Source of the DNA: Tuctoria greenei
Taxonomy: Eukaryota > Streptophyta > Magnoliopsida > Poales > Poaceae
Assembly: GCA_036927565.1 (NCBI GenBank)
Contig: JAYESD010000004.1
Span: 93,934,942 to 93,998,941, forward strand
Length of the DNA stretch: 64,000 nt
Reading direction: 5' to 3'
The position numbers were made by a program, and so were the translations under genes. Positions 56,186 through 64,000 of the stretch are shown one piece after another; within the stretch, counting starts at the first letter, position 1, and each line of letters begins with the position of its first letter. The notes beneath the pieces were generated by a model. It was not told where the DNA came from. It worked only from the letters and a program-made list of their open reading frames with translations, and made no database searches.

Positions 56186-57943
56186 CCGCAGCGAGGGCCA
56201 CAGGGTTAACCCGCGCAGCCGCACCGGATCCAGAGCCGCATCTGATCCCACGCGAGGGAATCAGTCGCTGACCTGTGGGACCCACGAGGCTTTCGTCTAC
56301 CTCGCGACGTGCCGCTCGGCCGTGACGGTGCTGCGCCGGCGAGCTCGCCGCGATGGCTGCATCGACCTCCACTCGACTCGGTCCTGACCGCCTAGCCATA
56401 AAATCGACCGCACAACACGATGGTAAGGTCCAATCGCGGCGGCGACGGTGGAGATGGTGGCGCGATGGCAGCGGCGGAGCTAGGGTTTCGGTGATGGCCG
56501 GAATCGCTCGAGGATGGCACAAAAGGCTCGGGAAACGGCTAGAAATGTTGCTGGAAGCATGAGGATGATGATTTGGAGGTTAGAAAGGGGTGACATCACT
56601 GGCAAAGTCGACTTCAACAGTGGACCAACGGATTTCCATTGGCGGTGGGGAAAACTTGAATATCTCAGACTCTACTCGATGGCGTCCACTGATTGTTGGC
56701 AGAGGGGTGCACTAGGAGGTACGGAGTATAATCCTTAATTGGATTGAAGAATCATTACACGTAGAAACCGAATCAAACCGAGAAGTGAGCTAGTTCATGG
56801 GCTACGGCTGAAAGCAAAACTCGTATTATTTGCATGATACGGAATGAAACGAAGAACGTTTTGTACCGTGAGAAAGGTTGTGTCTTGGCGATCCTAGTTG
56901 CTTCTGAGAGCAGCTCGAGAGAGGGGCTGTGGCGTCGTTGCGACGGGGAGGCAGTAGCGTCCTCACGGCGGCTGGACAGCGGCGCCGGTAAAACTGCAAA
57001 AATGCCGCCTTGTACCGGACGAAACAAGGAACTATAAGATTGAGAAGGTAGAGGGAAGGCTTAGGTACCACTTTGCTGTTGGGAGGACGACAGGATTCGG
57101 CAAGACTTCGAGCTCGTCGGGCGCGCAGGGAGGCGGCAGTGGTTTGCGCTCGGGAGCGACGAAAGAGCTGGTGCCTTTCCCTTCGGCCAGATATGTGAAT
57201 ATAAGGAGGAGAAAAGTGGAGGGGGAACACGCAACTGGGGTGCCACGCAGCTGCTTGCCGACAGTGAGCTGTTTGCCGCACCGGGCGTCGAAATGCGGGG
57301 AGTCAGAACAGAGCACTCACGGTAAACTTCTCCCTGACTAGTGGGTCCCACCGTTCTTATCCTCATCCCTTCTCCGCAACTTAAATTCTCTTACCAAACT
57401 TGATCCAAAAATTTTAGTTTCTTTGGAGAGGCCAAAGCGATGGTGTAGGTTCAGATTCTGAAATTGGATTTCAAATTTGAACAAGTTTCAGTTAAATTTC
57501 AAATTCAAATTTGAATTTGTCTTGAATTTGCTAAACGTCTCAAATAAAATAGCAAATGGAATTCAAAATTCTTGAAACTTTGTAGGAAGGCTCTTTGGAA
57601 TATTATGAGGCCATGGAAAAATGTATAGCCCCAGATTTGAATATTTTGATAGGGCCTAAATGTACAGTGCTATATTCAAATTAATTTTAATATATTTAGT
57701 ATTGCATAGTGTTTTGCCCTAGCATATTTCCATTCAATAAATTCCAAAATTTGTAGAAAGGTCTCTTGAATTATCCTAGGGTCATTGGTGAAGTCCATCC
57801 CTTATGTTAATAAAATTTGAGTAGGAGTGAAAGAAAGATTTTTGATGATATCATGTTCATGTGTACAATCATAATTGATCTCCACAATGGTTGATAACAA
57901 ACGGGTAACTGAACTTTATATTAAGGAAAAACTGGGATTTTAC
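56186..57943 (-). repeat. Element C long LTR, part 3 (U3 side and outer end)
   Basis: Matches about 29510-31450 of the element B LTR in the same orientation: GGGTTAACCCG block, GATTTTATGG block, then the AT-rich U3 ending CTGGGATTTTACA. The LTR terminus at 57943 directly abuts element E's reverse transcriptase. No polypurine tract follows, so this is the outer end of a 5' LTR on the minus strand. Confidence 0.82.
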
Positions 57944-60541
57944 ATCCACTACCGTGCATTGATATTTTATTTGATCAACTAGTGGGTGCTAAAGTATTCT
58001 CAAAGATGGATATTCGGTCCGGGTATCATCAAATCAAAATCCAACCGGAGGATATACCGAAGACGACATTCTCGACGAGATACAGGATCTATGAATATCT
58101 CGTCATATCGTTCGGACTTACCAACGCATCAGCTCACTCCATGTATTTGATGAATTCAGTGTTCATGCTGGAGTTGGACAATTTTGTCGTGATCTTCATC
58201 GATGACATTCTGGTTTATTCTAAATCGGAGGAAGAACACGCCAAACACTTGCATATCGTGCTCCAATGATTGCGAGATCACAAGCTTTATGCAAAATTCA
58301 GCAAGTGTGGGTTTTGGATAAGCCAAGTACCATTTCTTGGCCACATTATTTCAGCGGATGGCATCGCTGTTGATCCAAGCAAAATTGTGTAAGTGCTGAA
58401 ATGGAAGTCTCCAACGTCCGTACACGAAGTTCGCAGCTTTCTTGGATTAGCGGGATATTATCGGAGGTTCATTCTGAGTTTCTCAAAAATCACTAAACCA
58501 ATGACGAAGCTGCTGAAAAAGGGGACTAAACATATTTGGAGCAAGGCATGTGAGGATGCATTTCACGCATTGGTGAAACATCTCACAACAGCCCCAGTGC
58601 TAGCTCAGCCGGACACGACCAAATCTTTCGACGTTTATTGTGATGCGTCTGGCATTGGTCTCGGCTGCATGTTGATGCAAGAAGGCCGTGTGATCGCGTA
58701 TGGATCACGGCAGCTCTGAAATCATGAGCAGCATTATCCAACTCATGACCTTGAGCTCGTTGCCGTGGTGCTCGCTTGGAAAATGTGGAGGCATTATTTA
58801 CTTGGAAATCTAGTGCATCTCTACACCGATCACAAGAGCCTGAAACATATCTTCACTCAGAAGGAGCTGAATATGCGACAGCGAAGATGGTTAGAGCTGA
58901 TCAAAGATTATGAGATTGAAATTCACTACCATCCCGACAAGGCGAATGTGGTTTCCGATGCGCTAAGCCACAAGTCTCATGTCAATAGTCTGTCCATCAC
59001 TCCATTGGACGAGGACAAACCGATTTTATACTTGGTTCCATATGGAGCTTTGTATAATCTTGCTCTTATTCTCACCATACGAAAGGAGATTATGGAAGCT
59101 CAAAAGAAAGATGTGGGTATGTCGCACATTCGTAGGAGAATGAAGAATGGGGAAATGAAGTGTTTCTGGAGTGATGAACATGGTACTCTATGGTTCAAAG
59201 ACCGTATAGTGGTACCCCGTAACTTGACACTTCGGAAGAAAATCTTGGATGAAGCTCACTTGTCCAAGTACTCTATTCATCCGGGCAGCAACAAGATGTA
59301 TCAAAATCTGAAAACCAAATTTTGGTGGACAAGGATGAAAAGAGATATTGCGCAGTACGTATCCGAGTGTGATATGTGTCGGCGAGTGAAAGCTAACCAC
59401 ATGAGGGACAACTGCAACCATTGAAAATTCCGGCATGAAAATGGGAGGACATTAGTATGGATTTCATCGTCGGTTTGCCTCTCACACTCCACAAGCATGA
59501 TTTTATTTGGGTGATAGTCGATTGACTAACCAAATAAGCTCATTTTATCCCTGTACATACAAAGTACATTGCCAAGAAATATGCGGAGTTATATATTACA
59601 AGAGTCATGTGCTTGCACGGAGTTCCCCGATCAATTATTTCAGATCGCGGTGCGCTGTTTGTTGCTCGTTTCCGGGAGCAGCTGCATGCATCATTTGGGA
59701 CGAAACTGATCCAAAGCTCCGCATATCACCCGCACACGGATGGTCAAACTGAGCGGCTGAATCAAGTTTTGGAAGATATGCTACACGCTTTTGCCATCCA
59801 CCATGGTGAAAATTGGGATGATCATTTACCATTGGCGGAGTTCTCATATAACAATGGCCATCAAGCTAGCATCAAGATGGCGCCTTATGAAGCTCTCTAT
59901 GGCCGGAAATGTCGTACACCACTCAACTGGTGTGAATCCGGTGAGCGAGTGATATATGGTATTGATCTTGTAAATGAAGCCGAAGACGAGTGCGAGTGAT
60001 TCAAGCCAATCTCAAGGCTGCTCAATCTCATCAGAAAAGTTATGCGAATAAAAGATGTCAACCTCTCCACTTCGACATCGGATACCACGTTTACCTTCAT
60101 GTCAAAGGAATTCAATGTTTCGGAGTGAAGGGAAAGCTTGCTCGACGATTCATCGGTACGTTCGCCGTCACTGAAAAATGCGGACCCGTGGCCTATCGCT
60201 TGGAGTTACCGATGTCACTTGCTGGTGTTCATAATGTATTCCACATTTCTCAGCTGCGGAAGTGCCTTAAATCCCCAGCTGAAATCTGCACTGAAGACAG
60301 TGAATCTCTCCAACCGGATCTCACTTATTCTGAGTATCCAATCCGGATTATCGATGAAAAGATTCGCGCCACCGGGAACTGTACTTTGTACTTCTACAAA
60401 GTCTTGTGGAGTAACCTACCGCTGAGGAAGCGACATGGGAAAGGGAGGACTATCTCCAATCAAATTATCCAGATATATTATCATCTCATATCCGGTAATC
60501 TTTTTACCTCCATCTCTTTTATTTGTAATCTCGGGACGTGA
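57944..60541 (+). pseudogene. Element E pol: RT (partial), RNase H, integrase, chromodomain
   Basis: RT from ILFDQLVGAKVFSKMDIRSG through the catalytic VVIFIDDILVYS box (both aspartates present, unlike B) to FLGHIISADG. RNase H: FDVYCDASGIGLGCMLM, THDLELVAVVLAWK, HKSLKHIF. Integrase zinc finger EAHLSKYSIHPGSNKMY..CDMCRR is complete. The core has SDRGALFVARF and DGQTERLNQVLEDM, with stops near 59424, 59524 and 59536. The C-terminus has VFHISQLRKCL and a chromodomain (CTLYFYKVLWSN) whose last helix is shifted out of frame. The linker at about 60050-60085 is uninterrupted and serves as reference for the insert in element B. Confidence 0.87.
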
Positions 60542-60548
60542 TTCTTTT

Positions 60549-60560
60549 AAGTGGGAGGAA
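60549..60560 (+). promoter_or_regulatory. Element E polypurine tract
   Basis: AAGTGGGAGGAA directly before the LTR start TGTAAAAGCC. Confidence 0.85.
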
Positions 60561-63500
60561 TGTAAAAGCCCAAAAAATTAGAGTGCAGAGTTCTGAAAGG
60601 ACAATTTAAAATTTGAATGGGAAAAATTAATCAAAATGGGAAAAGAAAAAATCAAATCAATTCAAACTTCAATGGAGGGAACTCAAATATTTAATTTATC
60701 TCCTGTTCAAACTTTTCCAAAATAAAAATCTGAGTTCACCATTAAATTTCAAATGTTCCAAATAGTCTCTGTACCAAGTTTCAAAATTTTTGAAGCATAA
60801 TTGATATATAATTCAGTGGAAACATTGAATTCTTCCAAATTCAAATTTGAATTTTCATTGAAACTTGATCAATTCAAAGTTTTGAATTCAGAATCAAATC
60901 CTAGATATTTGTTTGAGCCTATCTAAAAATTTTCAGGATTTTTAGATCAATATAGGTGAGTGAATTAAAGGAACAGAGGTGATAGAGTTGAAAGGGGCAG
61001 TGGGACCCACTGGTCAGTAGCACACAGCCGTGAGTGCTTTGTTTTCACGGCTATCCCCACACTTCAATGCCGGAAGGGCGCGCCACCGCGGTAGGGAAAT
61101 GCACAAGCAAGCAGCTGCATGGCTAGGTGACTCCACCTTCTTAAGGCCTTCCTGCGCCTCACCGATGATTACTTCGTCCTTTGTCTCACAAAAACCGAGC
61201 GTCGGCGCCATTAGTGACCGCCTCCTTCTTCTTCCCTTCGTCCGTCCGTTCTAGCCGACAGTTAGTTTGATTCCTTGAAGCAAACTGAAGCAAAAAACTT
61301 GATACTCCACCTTTCCCAGTCCATTCCCTGCTATTTCCTCAGCTCATGCGGCCGTATTTTGCAGTTTGGTGGCCGCCGAGGTCGAGCCTCTCTGCTCCCC
61401 GTAGCACTGGCGCTACAAGACTTGTCTCGTGCTGCTCCCAAAAGCAAACAGGATCGACGGGACATCACCTTTGTCACGGTTAAAACCGTTCTTTGTTTCA
61501 TTCCCTATCGAGTGAGTATTTCTCCTTTTTCTTTCGGCACGATGTTACCCTTCATGCTAGGTCGTGAAAGCAATTCATTTTATACGTGGAGAAATCCGTT
61601 GATCCAGCTAGATATTAGTTTCCATGCCCTCTTGTGCACCCCCTGGATCAATCCTTAGTGGAAATAATCAACCAACGACGAATTACTTCGAGTTTTCCTC
61701 GTCGCCGTTGAAAAGCACCGCTGCTCGCCGTCAAACTTGCGTTGGCCGGCTGTTATGCGGTGTGTGCACCTCTTTTTCATCTTCCTCATGCTCCCAGGAA
61801 CCTCCCAAGCTCTTTCCCGAAGCGTTTGCGCCATTGCCGAGCGGTACCGACCACCGTCAGAACCCTAGTTCTACCGCTGCCGTCGTGCGCTCGCCTCCAG
61901 CCGTCGCCGCCTCGATTGGACCCCACCGTCGTATTGCACGGCTGATTCTAGGGCCAGGTGGCCAAAGCCATGCCGAGAGGAGCTCGGCGCAGCAAGCCGG
62001 CAGGGCGCCGCTGCTGCTCCGGCGAGGAACGCCGCTTCCATCGCGAGGTTGAAGAAGCTCGGGCGGGTCCCACGCGCCAGTGACTGTTTGTCCTCAATAT
62101 GATCTGCTGCGGCTAGGGATCTGATGTGGCTACGCGGTTTTACCCCGTAGCCCTTCGTGTGGCCCAGCTGTGATTGGATCATTTTAACAGTTGGGCCCAG
62201 TTGATTAATTCAAATATTTTTCCTTTCCAAATAATTCCATAATTTGAGCCAACTTCTAAATTTAAGTACTCCTAGCATACTTGCTCAAATAATTCCAAAT
62301 AAATTCTAATAGACTCATCTTGATCCGTATTTTGCAGTGGTGCAATTTGTTGGACATGAAAGTCCCAGAATTTTCATAATTAATTACTTTGATCTAACTT
62401 CTTGGGAAATTAATTACCCCTGTTCTGTTAATTGGAAAATTCCCAATTTTGGTCAGAACACTCTTAATAATAAGTGATACAAACAGCGTTCATTGGACGT
62501 CATTTACTTCAGTAAAAATTTCAAGTTCATTGGTTGTCATTTACTGGACGAAACAGTGTTCATATCACTGATGTCAATTGAAAACTGAGAAATGTACAAA
62601 AACATTTTCAGAATTTTTCAAAACTTTTAAAAAGAATCTCTCCCTGTAGGAAGCTCAGAAAATTATGAAACAAATTTTCCTAGAACCATTGAGACCTCAT
62701 CCACCATAATCACCCACTGATAGCCATGACAAAGCTCCAGATTTAATACCAAATTTCAGAGAAGGCTTTTAAATGTTGGAATTTTAGAGACAACAAGCTT
62801 CCTTGAACATCTCCAATTCTTGGTCCAGATCTTCGACATAGAGCCTAGTATCCACTATAAAAATCCCAAAGCCAATTGAAATCATTTAGTAATAGAGACT
62901 GTATTTAGAAGTTGATTTGTTTAGTTCTATGTCACTTATATGCTTTCATATTATGCACCTCATATAGTAACCGAGATTGAGGAGGTGCTGGAGGCCTTGC
63001 ATATCATCCTCCCAGAAGCTAACTTTCCCTCTGACTCGCAGCCAGACAAGCCCCGATTTGCATTTAAGTGCTATTTCAAAGTTTATATTTGTATCGCTTA
63101 TGTCTAGGATGAACTTTGTGCATTAGGGCTAAGGTGATTGAAACTCCACTTGCATGACCCACAAATCCCATGAAGTATTGGGTAGGTCTACATCTTGATG
63201 AGTAGAAAATGTCATGCTAATGTTTTGAGGAATCCGATAAAAGTCGAGTAGTTGGAATCTACTTGTGAGATAGGATTTTATCACACAGGAAAGATTTGAT
63301 CAAAGAATGGTTTAGGAATATGAATTTGAGACCAAGCAGCGGGTAGGATGCACTGAGACGTGGTATCACGTGCGTAACCTTGCTTGGTCGATTGAGGATC
63401 GATCCGTGTGCGGCCCTACTGGACAATTTTGAACTGTACCGGATGCATACTGGGCATGTGGAATCCAGGAAACCGATGTAACTTGATAACTTGAGTGTCG

Positions 63501-64000
63501 AGGCATAGCCCACTGTCGATAGGGGTGGGTTGATGACAGCAAGGTGTAAATCTGTCGGCGGGCACAGACACACTCCGTGCGGGGACCTTATGCCCGCAAT
63601 GGTGGGAGTAGTTCGGCGTTTGAGTTTCTTGTGAAAGGTTGCTACGTATGACGTGGTGGGGAGCACGACATGCTCCTTATGCACGGGTGTACGTGACGTG
63701 TTATTCGGGTGTCTACTGATTGCAATCACAGTCCCTCGCGGTTACTTGAGTACCGCTTGTTCACTTCGCCGTGACATAGTAAATACTGAAGAAGCCAGGA
63801 GAATATTATGTATTGAATTATAATTGTTTTGCAACTATGCTTGCTATAGAATATGCTCACTAAAGTTACTTTTATTGAAGCTTTAAGCTGCTGTTATAAC
63901 TTGAAAATTAAGGATCAACATGTAGGCGAGTCATTTACTGCTATCTAGTCCTATGTTAAGTATCCCTACATGTAGAGATCCATGTTTAGATGAGACGGTT
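60561..64000 (+). repeat. Element E 3' LTR (at least 3.4 kb, right end outside the window)
   Basis: Starts TGTAAAAGCC. Its first part (U3, to about 60960) shows no clear match to the U3 of B and C. From about 61000 it follows them in inverse orientation: the GC-rich centre (61680-62080), the AT-rich part at 62170-62900 matching the reverse of 40251-40960, and 63000-63990 matching the reverse of 26113-27170. It includes AT-rich and GC-rich ORF-like stretches that I do not take as genes. Confidence 0.82.

Larger units (their letters stand above)
57944..64000 (+). mobile_element. Ty3/gypsy element E (family of B): RT to 3' LTR, incomplete
   Basis: Starts inside RT, exactly at the terminus of element C, and runs through RNase H, integrase, chromodomain, polypurine tract and a 3' LTR that leaves the window. 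The encoded protein is very similar to element B's. The missing 5' LTR, gag and protease should lie left of C's other end, but element F stands there, so they were lost or moved. Stops at 58268, 58392, 58717, 59424 and 59524 show decay. Confidence 0.87.

Noticed and set aside
1..64000. tRNA, rRNA, CRISPR or tandem satellite arrays
   Set aside because: None were seen on either strand; the tRNA-like words found are retrotransposon primer sites.

Overview
The window is nuclear DNA of a grass (Poaceae). The evidence is the mix of elements: chromovirus Ty3/gypsy elements with very long LTRs, a centromeric-retrotransposon-like gypsy, a Sirevirus-type Ty1/copia element, a LINE, and a carrier element with the grass 'putative gypsy type transposon' ORF. 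The tail of a plant-type intron-containing ABCC transporter gene lies at the left edge. I see no rRNA, tRNA, CRISPR or prokaryotic features. The species cannot be fixed from this sequence alone.

Layout. (1) 125-1321: last four exons of an ABCC/MRP transporter gene, the only host gene. (2) 1775-16642: one minus-strand LINE, cut into three pieces by a plus-strand copia element (2277-7279, target duplication ACATA) and a minus-strand CRM-like gypsy (7518-15009, target duplication TACCT). (3) 16643-19354: a minus-strand copia remnant inserted in the LINE and broken by a truncated gypsy LTR (17566-18666). (4) 19355-26112: a plus-strand gypsy ('F') with a 3.3 kb LTR that holds a palindrome array and a hAT-type MITE; it has lost integrase and 3' LTR. 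(5) 26113-57943: a minus-strand long LTR ('C') split in three by a full gypsy of the same family ('B', 27179-40245, target duplication ATATC) and by a Sirevirus-like copia ('D', 40975-56180, target duplication GCTAG/GCTGG). D is itself split by a small gypsy-like carrier element ('H', 47685-50692). (6) 57944-64000: the 3' half of another gypsy ('E') of the B/C family, running off the right edge in its 3' LTR.

Nearly every retroelement ORF carries stops or frameshifts, so these are decaying copies. The host gene's exons show none. The insertion order can be read directly: the LINE is older than the copia, the CRM-like gypsy and the copia remnant; E is probably older than C; C is older than B and D; D is older than H.

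Most interesting: element D carries an extra sense-strand reading frame of 735 codons between RNase H and the 3' LTR (44977-42773). It has no frameshift and only C-to-T-type stops. It is preceded by a promoter-like block that reuses the palindromic motif of D's own LTR. B carries an extra ORF before gag, a roughly 300 bp insert of foreign-looking DNA in pol, and a 5' LTR shortened by about 3.6 kb that has lost its TATA box. LTR identities quoted are counts by eye.
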